From Sphingomonadales bacterium (lineage in GTDB: Bacteria; Pseudomonadota; Alphaproteobacteria; Sphingomonadales; Sphingomonadaceae), in contig JAIXYT010000014.1 in assembly GCA_027490095.1 (NCBI GenBank), forward strand, positions 1 through 64,000: 64,000 nucleotides of DNA, read 5' to 3'. How positions within the stretch are numbered: the stretch's first letter is position 1; every line of letters starts with the position of its first letter. The translations under genes and the position numbers were made by a program. Positions 34,552 through 43,222 of this stretch are shown piece after piece. Under the pieces are notes generated by a model, which saw nothing but the letters and a program-made list of their open reading frames with translations, did no database searches and had not been told where the DNA came from.

Positions 34552-35349
34552 ATGACCACGCTTCCCCGCATCATGGGGATCCTCAACGTCACGCCCGACA
34601 GCTTTTCCGACGGCGGGCGGCTCGCCGGCCCGGAACAGGCCGTCGCAGCAGGCCTCGCCCTCCACGCCGACGGCGCCGACATCATCGACGTCGGCGGCGA
34701 AAGCACCCGCCCGGGCGCCACCCCCGTCCCGCTCGACGAGGAACTCCGCCGCACGATTCCCGTGGTCGAAGGCCTCGCGAAGGCCGGCGTCCCCGTCTCC
34801 ATCGACACCATGAAGGCCGGCGTGATGCGCGCCGCGCTCGCCGCCGGGGCAACCCTGCTGAACGACGTCTCCGCCCTCCAGGCCGACGCGGAAAGCCTCT
34901 CCGTCGCAGCCGCCAGCAGCGCGCAGGTCGTCCTCATGCACATGCCGGGAAACCCGCAGACCATGCAGGGCCTCGCCCGCTACGACGATCCGGTCGCCGA
35001 CGTCATCGCCCACTTGGCAGCGCGCATCGCCCAGGCGCAAGCCGCCGGCATCGCGAAAGACCGCCTCATCGCAGACCCCGGCATCGGCTTCGGCAAGGGC
35101 CTCGAGCACAATCTCGCGATCCTGAAGACCCTCGAGGCCTTCCACAGCCTCGGCGTCCCCCTCCTCCTCGGCGCCAGCCGCAAGAGCCTCATCCCGGCGA
35201 TATCCGGCCCCGCCCCCGTCTCCGACCGCCTCCCCGGCAGCCTCGCCCTCGCGCTCCGCGGCGCCGAAGCCCGCGTCGCCTGGCTCCGCGTCCACGACGT
35301 GGCGGCAACCGTGCAGGCGCTGAAGGTCTGGGCCGCTATCCGGGGCTGA
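34552..35349 (+). CDS. folP: Dihydropteroate synthase
   Basis: 265 residues. Typical loops: MGILNVTPDSFSDGG, DIIDVGGESTRPGA, VSIDTMKAGVMRAAL, LMHMPGNPQTMQ, IADPGIGFGKGLEHNL and LLLGASRKSLI. It joins p-aminobenzoate to dihydropterin pyrophosphate in folate synthesis and is the sulfonamide target. The usual partner glmM is not next to it; here it ends the adenine-salvage genes. Confidence 0.96.
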   Translation: MTTLPRIMGILNVTPDSFSDGGRLAGPEQAVAAGLALHADGADIIDVGGESTRPGATPVPLDEELRRTIPVVEGLAKAGVPVSIDTMKAGVMRAALAAGATLLNDVSALQADAESLSVAAASSAQVVLMHMPGNPQTMQGLARYDDPVADVIAHLAARIAQAQAAGIAKDRLIADPGIGFGKGLEHNLAILKTLEAFHSLGVPLLLGASRKSLIPAISGPAPVSDRLPGSLALALRGAEARVAWLRVHDVAATVQALKVWAAIRG

Positions 35350-35424
35350 CCTCTTGCGCGCCCCCGCTGCTCGGGCCACGATGGGGGCTCGAGGGACGGC
35401 AAAGCCGCAAGGGAGAACAGGATC

Positions 35425-35940
35425 ATGTCGATTTCGAGCAAGCGCGCAAAAAGCCTGCTGAACCACGAGGAATGGACTCTGGTGGAGCAGACGCTCCGCC
35501 CGAAGGTGGCCGAGGTGGCCGAGGCCGACCTCCGCTCAACCGGCCGCTCCCTGCGGCTCCTTCACGACAAGGAACGTGATCTCGCCCGCGCCAAGCGGCG
35601 CGTCACCAAGGGCACGGCGGAGCCCAGGGGCGGCAGCTTCCCGGGCACCAGCGCGCGGCCGGCCGAACGCACCCAGGTGTTCGCCCAGGCGCTCATCCGC
35701 GTGAACGACGAGATCGTCCGCCGCGAAGGAGTCGCCGCCCGAACCGCCATGCTCGAAGGCCAGCGCCGCGTGCTCGCCGCCAAGCGTGCAGCCCCCTCCC
35801 GCCGCCCGGCCAACAGCCGCACGGCCTCCGACGGCGCAGCCTCCATCCCCAACACCAAGCGCGGATCCAAGGTGCCCGGCGCCAAGGTCGGCTCCGTCAG
35901 CCAGCAGGGCAAGCGCGCCCAGGCCCGGAAAGACGGCTAG
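35425..35940 (+). CDS. Hypothetical strongly basic protein
   Basis: 171 residues, family not recognised. Preceded by a good ribosome site (AAGGGAG). Residues 1-60 look helical (SLLNHEEWTLVEQTLRPKVA, then LRLLHDKERDLARAKRRV). Residues 85-125 form a second helix (EIVRREGVAARTAMLEGQRR). The tail from 125 is disordered and rich in Arg/Lys/Ser/Pro, ending SQQGKRAQARKDG. The charge suggests binding to nucleic acid, but there is no known motif. Four bases separate it from the MBL gene. Confidence 0.68.
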   Translation: MSISSKRAKSLLNHEEWTLVEQTLRPKVAEVAEADLRSTGRSLRLLHDKERDLARAKRRVTKGTAEPRGGSFPGTSARPAERTQVFAQALIRVNDEIVRREGVAARTAMLEGQRRVLAAKRAAPSRRPANSRTASDGAASIPNTKRGSKVPGAKVGSVSQQGKRAQARKDG

Positions 35941-35944
35941 GCCC

Positions 35945-36913
35945 GTGCCCCACACCAAGGGGCCCTACGAAAAGGGGCTCGTCGATCTCGGCGGCGGGCT
36001 CTGGGCCTGGCTCCAGCCCGACGGCGGCTGGGGCTGGTCCAACGCCGGCCTCATCACCGATCATGGCGAGGCAGCGCTGGTCGACACCCTCTTCGACGAG
36101 GCGCTGACCGACGAGATGCTGCGCGCCATGGAGGCGAGCTGCGGCATCGCCCGCGCGGCGATCGACACGGTCGTCAACACCCACGCCAATGGCGACCACA
36201 CCCACGGCAACGCCCTTCTCGAACATGCCGAGATCGTCGCAAGCGAGGCCAGCGCCCGCGAGATGGAGGCCTTTCCGCCCGCCATGCTCGCCCAGCTGAA
36301 GGCCGCCGGCGCGGCAGGGCAGATGGGCGAGGCCGGGCGCTATTTCGCCGAGATCTTCGCCCCCTTCGACTTCGCGGGCGTCCGCCACCGCCCGCCCACG
36401 CGCACCTTCAGCGGCCATGCCGCGCTCGAAGTCGGCGACCATCGCGTGCAGCTGCTGGAGGTGGGGCCCGCCCACACCGCAGGCGACGTGATCGTGCATG
36501 TGCCCGGCGCCGCAACCGTCTTCACCGGCGACATCCTGTTCATCGAAGGCACGCCCATCGTCTGGGCCGGCCCCATCTCCAACTGGATCGCCGCCTGCGA
36601 GCTGATCGAGGCGCTCGAACCCACCCACATCGTCCCCGGCCACGGCCCGCTGACCGACCTCTCGGGCGTGCGCGAAGTGGCCGATTACCTCCGCTTCGTC
36701 ACGCGCGAATCGGTCGCCCGCTTCGAAGCCGGCATGGGCCCGGAGGAAGCCGCCCGCGATATCGGCCTCGGCCGCTACGCCGGCTGGAAGGACGCCGAGC
36801 GGATCGCCGTGAACGTCGACACCGCCTGGCGGGAATGGAGCGGCACGCGCGAATCGACCGACACGCTGACCCTCTTCGCCCGGATGGCCCGGCTCTATTT
36901 CGACGCCCGCTAG
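35945..36913 (+). CDS. MBL-fold metallo-hydrolase
   Basis: 322 residues from GTG 35945. The metallo-beta-lactamase signature reads VVNTHANGDHTHGN (HxNGDHxxG, with Asn at a position that is usually variable), followed by VGPAHTAGDVIVHVP, TVFTGDILFIEGTP and HIVPGHGPLTD. Two metals are expected. The substrate is unknown; relatives are often called Zn-dependent hydrolases, including glyoxalase II-like proteins. Last gene of the operon; a terminator lies at 37021. Confidence 0.88.
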   Translation: MPHTKGPYEKGLVDLGGGLWAWLQPDGGWGWSNAGLITDHGEAALVDTLFDEALTDEMLRAMEASCGIARAAIDTVVNTHANGDHTHGNALLEHAEIVASEASAREMEAFPPAMLAQLKAAGAAGQMGEAGRYFAEIFAPFDFAGVRHRPPTRTFSGHAALEVGDHRVQLLEVGPAHTAGDVIVHVPGAATVFTGDILFIEGTPIVWAGPISNWIAACELIEALEPTHIVPGHGPLTDLSGVREVADYLRFVTRESVARFEAGMGPEEAARDIGLGRYAGWKDAERIAVNVDTAWREWSGTRESTDTLTLFARMARLYFDAR

Positions 36914-37020
36914 AACCGGGGCCTGCAAAGCTCTGCAACAGTAGGGCTCTTCCCTTCGCCCAGATCCCGGGTCAACCAGCATCCAGTCCGGGTCCGGGGC
37001 CGCAAGGCATCCCCTGCGAC

Positions 37021-37048
37021 GGGCGGCCTCGAAAGGGGCCGCCCGTTT
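37021..37048 (+). terminator. Rho-independent terminator after the salvage operon
   Basis: GGGCGGCC and GGCCGCCC arms around a short A-containing loop, followed by GTTTG. It lies about 110 bp after the MBL gene stop and before the PEP-CTERM gene, separating the two transcripts. Confidence 0.72.
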
Positions 37049-37116
37049 GCATGTCCGGCCCTTGCGTCACGATTGTTGACGCCCCTTGCGCGACCATTGC
37101 GGCTACAAACTGCCGC

Positions 37117-37136
37117 AAAAGGGTCGAAAAGGGTCG
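37117..37136 (+). repeat. Tandem 10-bp repeat over a ribosome-binding region
   Basis: AAAAGGGTCG occurs twice in direct succession, just before the ATG at 37140. The second copy's AGGG is in ribosome-site position. A 6-bp-arm hairpin (TGCGGC / GCCGCA, around 37097-37116) lies immediately upstream. This may be slippage or a second ribosome site. Confidence 0.6.
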
Positions 37137-37139
37137 CAC

Positions 37140-37772
37140 ATGAAGATCGTCACCAGGGCAGTCGCACTGCTGCTTGCAGCCATGCCGGTCACCGCCGCCG
37201 ATGCCGCCGTCGTCATCAACGGCAGCTTCGAACAGGGCTTGGCGTCCGTCGGCAGCTTCACGACGTTGGGCACCAACTCCACCGCGATCACCGGCTGGCG
37301 GGTGACCAGCGGCTCGGTCGACATCATCGGCAGCTACTGGAACCACAGCGACGGCCGCCGAAGCCTCGATCTCAGCGGCAACCAGGCCGGCACCATCGCG
37401 CAGATGATCCCCACGATCGCCGGCAAGCGCTACACCGTCAGCTTCGACATCAGCTCCAACCCGGACCGCGCCTTCGCCAAGTCGATGCTGGTGGGCTTCG
37501 GCACTGCAACGCCGGTCGCGGTCACCTTCTCCAGCCCCATCACCCGTCCGCTCCAGTGGCAGACGGTTTCGCTGCGCTTCGTCGCCGATGCGCCGACCAC
37601 GCAGCTCAGCTTCCGCAGCACCACGCCCGGCGCCTGGGGCATGGCGCTCGACAATGTGTCGGCCGTCATCCCCGAACCCGCGACCTGGACCATGCTGATC
37701 ACCGGCTTCGCCTTCATCGGCGCATCCCTGCGCGACCGCCGCGCGCCGAGCCCCGCCCGCGCCCTCGCCTGA
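37140..37772 (+). CDS. Secreted DUF642-like protein with PEP-CTERM sorting tail
   Basis: 210 residues. A signal peptide (MKIVTRAVALLLAAMPVTAADA) is followed by a jelly-roll-type domain: VVINGSFEQG, TAITGWRVTSGSVDIIGSYW, RRSLDLSGNQAGTIAQMIP and RYTVSFDISSNPD, as in DUF642/choice-of-anchor proteins. The C-terminus has IPEPATWTMLITGFAFIGAS, then RDRR: a PEP-CTERM signal of the sphingomonad PEPxxWA kind with Thr in place of the final Ala. It should be processed by an exosortase, which is not in this window. Confidence 0.88.
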   Translation: MKIVTRAVALLLAAMPVTAADAAVVINGSFEQGLASVGSFTTLGTNSTAITGWRVTSGSVDIIGSYWNHSDGRRSLDLSGNQAGTIAQMIPTIAGKRYTVSFDISSNPDRAFAKSMLVGFGTATPVAVTFSSPITRPLQWQTVSLRFVADAPTTQLSFRSTTPGAWGMALDNVSAVIPEPATWTMLITGFAFIGASLRDRRAPSPARALA

Positions 37773-37803
37773 CGCAGAAGCGCGACCTGGGCGCTCGGAT
37801 CAC

Positions 37804-38030
37804 CGGGCGCACAGCGCCCGCAGGGGCTTCACACAAACGGGCGCGCAGCGCCCGCGAACCGAAGGTCAGCCTCTGGCTGAACCGCGACCGCGCGCCCGAA
37901 GCGAAGCGGAGGCAGCAAGCCGCCCGGATGGGCGGCGCCCGCAGGGGCATCAATCAACAACGGGCGCACAGCGCCCGCAAGCGCGACCGCGCGCCCGCGC
38001 CAGTGCGCGGAACACGCCGCCGGAGGCGGC
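37804..38030. repeat. Hairpin array with partial direct repeats
   Basis: Three near-identical hairpins CGGGCGC-NNN-GCGCCCG (37804-37820, 37838-37854 and 37961-37977; loops ACA, GCA and ACA), one TCAGCC-TCT-GGCTGA (37866-37880), and GCCGCC-GGA-GGCGGC (38016-38030). Two imperfect direct repeats of about 40 bp, each holding CGCCCGCAGGGGC, span 37815-37855 and 37936-37978. It fills the 258-bp gap between the PEP-CTERM gene and the converging SDR gene; no coding sequence is seen. The last hairpin abuts the SDR stop and may terminate it. Confidence 0.75.
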
Positions 38031-38801
38031 TCACAAGATCGTCGCCCCGCCGTCGATCACCATCGCCTGGCCCGTCGTGAAGGCCCCCGCCCGGCTCGCC
38101 AGGAACACCGCCATCCCGGCGATCTCGTCCGGGTCGCCGATCCGCTTCAGGCTGCTGCCCGCGGTCGCCTGCTTCAGGATCTCGGGGTTCTCCCACAGCG
38201 CGCGGGCAAAATCCGTCTTGATGAGCCCCGGGCAGATGCAGTTCACCCGCACACCCTGCGGGCCGTACTCGGCCGAAAGGTTCCGCGCCAGCTGCAGGTC
38301 GGCCGCCTTGGAGATGTTGTAGGCCCCGATCACGGTCGAGGCCTTCAAGCCCCCGATCGAACTGACGATGGTGACGGACCCCTCGCCCGCTGCAAGCATC
38401 TGCGGCACCAGCATCTGGATCAGCCAGTGGTTCGACACCACATTGTTCATCAGGATCTTCACGAACTGCTCGTCCGCAATTCCCGCCATCGGCCCGAAAT
38501 AGGGGTTCGACGCCGCATTGCACACCAGCGCCGTCACCTTGCCGAAGCGCTGCAACGCAAAGTCCGCCAAGCCCTGCAGCGCCTCCTTCGAACTGATGTT
38601 GGCCGCGCACGCCACAGCAGCCTCCCGCCCCACCGCGGCGTTGATCTCGGCGGCCGCTTCCTCGCAGGCATCCTGCTTCCGGCTCGAGACGACAACGCTC
38701 GCGCCATGCTCGGCCATCCGATGCGCGATCGCCTTCCCGATCCCCCGCGAAGAGCCGGTCACCACGGCCACCTGGCCGGTCATGTCGAACAAGGAACCCA
38801 T
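38031..38801 (-). CDS. SDR family oxidoreductase
   Basis: 256 residues, classical short-chain dehydrogenase. Cofactor motif VAVVTGSSRGIGKAIAHRMA, ALVCNAAS (NNAG-like), and catalytic IVSSIGGL...YNISKAADL with the Ser-Tyr-Lys set. Arg in SSRK after beta-2 favours NADP(H). The C-terminal MVIDGGATIL is typical. Substrate unknown; this group includes 3-oxoacyl reductase-like and steroid or alcohol dehydrogenases. Divergent from the MFS transporter. Confidence 0.92.
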   Translation of the reverse strand: MGSLFDMTGQVAVVTGSSRGIGKAIAHRMAEHGASVVVSSRKQDACEEAAAEINAAVGREAAVACAANISSKEALQGLADFALQRFGKVTALVCNAASNPYFGPMAGIADEQFVKILMNNVVSNHWLIQMLVPQMLAAGEGSVTIVSSIGGLKASTVIGAYNISKAADLQLARNLSAEYGPQGVRVNCICPGLIKTDFARALWENPEILKQATAGSSLKRIGDPDEIAGMAVFLASRAGAFTTGQAMVIDGGATIL

Positions 38802-38858
38802 GTTTCTCTCCCTGATTGTGCACAGCCCTGATGGCGCGCTTGCGGCAGGCAGACAACC

Positions 38859-40070
38859 ATGCTTCAGGTCAGGTCCATGGCCACCATGAACGTCCGCGCC
38901 GTGCGCGCAATGATCGCCGCCTGCCTCTTCTACGCGGCGTTCGGCGGCCTCATCCAGTGGTTCCCCATCTGGCTGATCGAGGCGCGCGGATTCACCGGCG
39001 AACAGCTCGGCCTCGTCATCTCGATCGCCGGCATCGGCCGAATCGTGGCCGGCCCGCTCACCAGCGCCTGGGCCGACGGCAGGCGCGACCGACGCGCCCC
39101 CATCCAGCTCCTCAGCGCCATCACCCTCATGGCGCTCGGTGGCCTCTGGTTTTCGAACAGCTTCGGCGTCAGCTTCGCGCTCGCCTTCACCGCCGAAGTC
39201 ACCTTCTGGGCCCTCATCGCCTTCCTCGAAGCCGCCCTGCTGCGCCTCTGCCGGCCCGACGCCGTCCCCAGCTACGGCGTCGCCCGCGGCCTCGCCTCCT
39301 TGAGCTTCGTGGTCGGCAATGTCGCGACCGGCATGCTTGTCGATGCCATCGGCACCGACGGCATCTGGTGGTGGCTCGCGCTCACCATCACCGGCCTTCT
39401 CGCCGCCAGCCTCACCATGGCGGCCGAACCGGTCGCCCGCATGGCCGAACCCCCCTTTGCCCAGCGCCTGTCGCAGGGCTTCGCCATGGTGAAGCGCCCC
39501 GAATTCGCGCTCCTGATGTTCGGCTGCGGCCTCATCCAGGCCGGCCACCAGTTCTACTACATCTTCGGCACCAAGCTCTGGATTGACGAGCTCGGCATCT
39601 CCGCCACCGCCGCCGGCTGGCTGTTCGCCTTCGGCGTCATCGTGGAGGCGCTGTTCCTGATGCTCGTCGCCCCCCGGATCGAACATGTGCGCCCCTCGGC
39701 CCTCATGCTCGTCGGCGGGCTCGGCGCGCTCCTGCGCTGGAGCCTCATGGCAACGTCGCCCAGCCTCACCCTGCTCATCCCGCTCCAGGCGCTCCACGCC
39801 CTCAGCTTCGCCTGCACCTTCCTGGGCGCCATGCGCGGCATCCAGCTGCTCTGGGGCGACGACCGCACGCCCACCGCGCAGATGATGTTCATGGCGCTCG
39901 CAACCGCCCCGGCCCAGGCGCTCGCCAGCTGGATCGCGGGCCGGGTGTTCGACACGGGAGTCGGCAGCCAGGGCTATGTCGCGATGCTGGCACCCGTCGC
40001 CGTCGGCACCTTCCTCGTCTTCCTGCTGTGGCGCCGGCCCGAGCCGACCGCCGTTCCCGCCCGGGCCTGA
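38859..40070 (+). CDS. MFS transporter (nucleoside:H+ symporter-like)
   Basis: 403 residues with twelve hydrophobic segments. The pattern CLFYAAFGGLIQWFPIWLIE and GFTGEQLGLVISIAGIGRI fits the MFS_1-like/Nuc_H_symport group. Loop 2-3 carries AWADGRRDRR, the MFS motif A. Substrate unknown. In-frame ATGs at 38859, 38877 and 38886 are all possible; AGGTCAGG before 38877 makes that start attractive. 57 bp from the divergent SDR gene; the pair could act on one compound. Confidence 0.87.
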   Translation: MLQVRSMATMNVRAVRAMIAACLFYAAFGGLIQWFPIWLIEARGFTGEQLGLVISIAGIGRIVAGPLTSAWADGRRDRRAPIQLLSAITLMALGGLWFSNSFGVSFALAFTAEVTFWALIAFLEAALLRLCRPDAVPSYGVARGLASLSFVVGNVATGMLVDAIGTDGIWWWLALTITGLLAASLTMAAEPVARMAEPPFAQRLSQGFAMVKRPEFALLMFGCGLIQAGHQFYYIFGTKLWIDELGISATAAGWLFAFGVIVEALFLMLVAPRIEHVRPSALMLVGGLGALLRWSLMATSPSLTLLIPLQALHALSFACTFLGAMRGIQLLWGDDRTPTAQMMFMALATAPAQALASWIAGRVFDTGVGSQGYVAMLAPVAVGTFLVFLLWRRPEPTAVPARA

Positions 40071-40077
40071 CGCGCCG

Positions 40078-40878
40078 TCAGGCGATCCAGCCCAGGTCCT
40101 TCAGCCGCGGCACGCTGGTCCGCGCAACCGGTGCCTCCAGCCCGCCGGCGATCTTCAGCCGCACGCTGCGGCCCTGCCCGGCCTGGCCCTCCACGGCCGC
40201 ACGCGCCACCCACCAGCTGCGGTGCACCTGCTCGCCCTCGACCGCGCCGACTTCGGCAATCGCATCGCGCATCCGCATCAACAGCATGTGCTGGCCCTGG
40301 TCGGTGTGCACGCGCACATAATGGTCCTCCATCTCCAGCGCCCTCAGGCGCCCTCGCCGGTGGACCGGCAGGCGGGCGAGGATCGGCGGGGTGTCGGATC
40401 CGGCCGGCGGGGCGGGCACCCGCTCGACCGGCCTGGGCACCTCTGGCGCAGCCGGCGCCGGCAGCGCTGACGCTGCGGCAGGGCGGCGCGAGCGGCGCAG
40501 CCAGAACAGCGCCGAAACCACGCCCCCCAGCAACGCGACATGCGGATAGAGCTGCAGGAACTGGTCCCCCGTCGGCGCCGCCCGCGCCCCGCCACCGTAC
40601 CAGACCAGCAAGGTGACCGGCACGCCCGCAAGGAGCACAAGCGCAAACCAAACGACGGCCTCGGGAAAGGCCAGCCGCTCCGAGATCAGCGGCGCAGCCG
40701 CCATCATCGGCCGAACAATCGCATAGCCGCCGATGATCATCACGGCCCAGTATCCGAGCCTGTCGGCAAGCCCGCCCATCTCGAAGGTGCCGAACGGCCC
40801 CATCAGCGCGACCCCCAGCGTGACAGCCAGCAGGATCGTGAACTCGATCAGCATGTCGCGAACGGATGGCCAGCGCAT
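40078..40878 (-). CDS. LytTR DNA-binding protein with membrane domain
   Basis: 266 residues from ATG 40878 (ATG 40899 is an alternative). Four hydrophobic helices fill residues 1-130 (FTILLAVTLGVALMGPFG, GYWAVMIIGGYAIVRPMMA, AVVWFALVLLAGVPVTLLVW and LYPHVALLGGVVSALFWL). A Pro/Ala linker precedes a C-terminal LytTR domain (LRALEMEDHYVRVHTDQGQH, then VHRSWWVARAAVEG). Such membrane LytTR proteins regulate few, often adjacent genes. Palindromes upstream at 40941-40971 are candidate sites; the divergent DUF2306 gene is the likely target. Confidence 0.88.
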   Translation of the reverse strand: MRWPSVRDMLIEFTILLAVTLGVALMGPFGTFEMGGLADRLGYWAVMIIGGYAIVRPMMAAAPLISERLAFPEAVVWFALVLLAGVPVTLLVWYGGGARAAPTGDQFLQLYPHVALLGGVVSALFWLRRSRRPAAASALPAPAAPEVPRPVERVPAPPAGSDTPPILARLPVHRRGRLRALEMEDHYVRVHTDQGQHMLLMRMRDAIAEVGAVEGEQVHRSWWVARAAVEGQAGQGRSVRLKIAGGLEAPVARTSVPRLKDLGWIA

Positions 40879-40940
40879 GGTGCCCAGCCTAGCTGCCATT
40901 TCACGAAGCGGGAACAGGCATTTCCCTTTCTCGAAAGCCG

Positions 40941-40971
40941 CTTCGCGAAGGCGATGGCTTCGTAACGAAGC
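40941..40971. promoter_or_regulatory. Two palindromes between LytTR and DUF2306 genes
   Basis: CTTCGCGAAG at 40941-40950 and GCTTCGT-A-ACGAAGC at 40957-40971 share the half-site CTTCG and lie 63-93 bp upstream of the LytTR ATG. A third ACGAAG half occurs at about 40903. Spacing between centres is about 18 bp. They are candidate LytTR binding sites. Confidence 0.5.
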
Positions 40972-41056
40972 TCGGCTTGCCGGCGAATGGCGCCACGGCA
41001 TCACCGGGGCATCCGGCGCCATCGGGGCGCCGGCCTTGAACAGGAGCCCGCGCCAA

Positions 41057-41422
41057 ATGCCCCCCGTCATCGCCCTGCACATGACAGCTGCCCTGCTCGC
41101 CGTCCCGCTCGGCGGCTGGATGCTGCTCCGCGCCAAGGGCACCGCCGCCCACCGCCTCGCCGGCCGCGTCTATGTCGCCCTGATGCTCACCACCGCCATC
41201 ACCAGCTTCTGGATCACCGGGATCGCCGGCGAGGGCTTCAGCTTCCTGCACCTCCTGGCACTCGCCGCGATCTGGGGCCTCGTGGCCGGGATCATCCACG
41301 CCCGCGCCGGGCGCATCCCCCGCCACCGCCGCGCGATGCTGTCGGTCTATGCCAGCCTCATCCTCACGCTCGGGTGGGCAGCGATGCCGGGGCGCAGCTT
41401 CGGAAACATGCTGTGGGGGTGA
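41057..41422 (+). CDS. DUF2306-like small membrane protein
   Basis: 121 residues, four hydrophobic helices: IALHMTAALLAVPLGGWML, YVALMLTTAITSFWITGI, LHLLALAAIWGLVAGIIHA and MLSVYASLILTLGWAA. The histidines in ALHMTAALL, TAAHRLAGRVYV and RIPRHRRAMLSVY follow the pattern of DUF2306 proteins. Function unknown. A LytTR regulator gene is divergent, as in other LytTR/DUF2306 pairs. Confidence 0.8.
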   Translation: MPPVIALHMTAALLAVPLGGWMLLRAKGTAAHRLAGRVYVALMLTTAITSFWITGIAGEGFSFLHLLALAAIWGLVAGIIHARAGRIPRHRRAMLSVYASLILTLGWAAMPGRSFGNMLWG

Positions 41423-41455
41423 GTGTGGCTAGCCCGCGCGAGTCGTCGGACGGGC

Positions 41456-41506
41456 TTGGGGCAGACCCTCCAGGCGGGCAAAGCCCGCCCTGCGGGCCTG
41501 CCCCAA
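41456..41506. repeat. Nested stem with GGCGGGC-AAA-GCCCGCC core
   Basis: Outer arms TTGGGGCAG (41456-41464) and CTGCCCCAA (41498-41506) enclose a hairpin GGCGGGC-AAA-GCCCGCC (41473-41489). The inner unit resembles the first hairpin of the 30144 array. It lies between the convergent DUF2306 and ilvC genes. Confidence 0.7.
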
Positions 41507-41522
41507 CCCGCCGGCCGAACGG

Positions 41523-43221
<1,699 letters not shown>

Positions 43222-43222
<1 letters not shown>

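Noticed and set aside
32082-34964. Minus-strand frame of about 960 codons opposite the nuclease, mtnP, apt and folP
   Set aside because: Gly/Ala/Glu-rich shadow of four confidently identified plus-strand genes.
37804-38030. Possible CRISPR array (repeats with spacers)
   Set aside because: Only three copies, irregular spacing, hairpins of 17 bp and no cas genes in the window.
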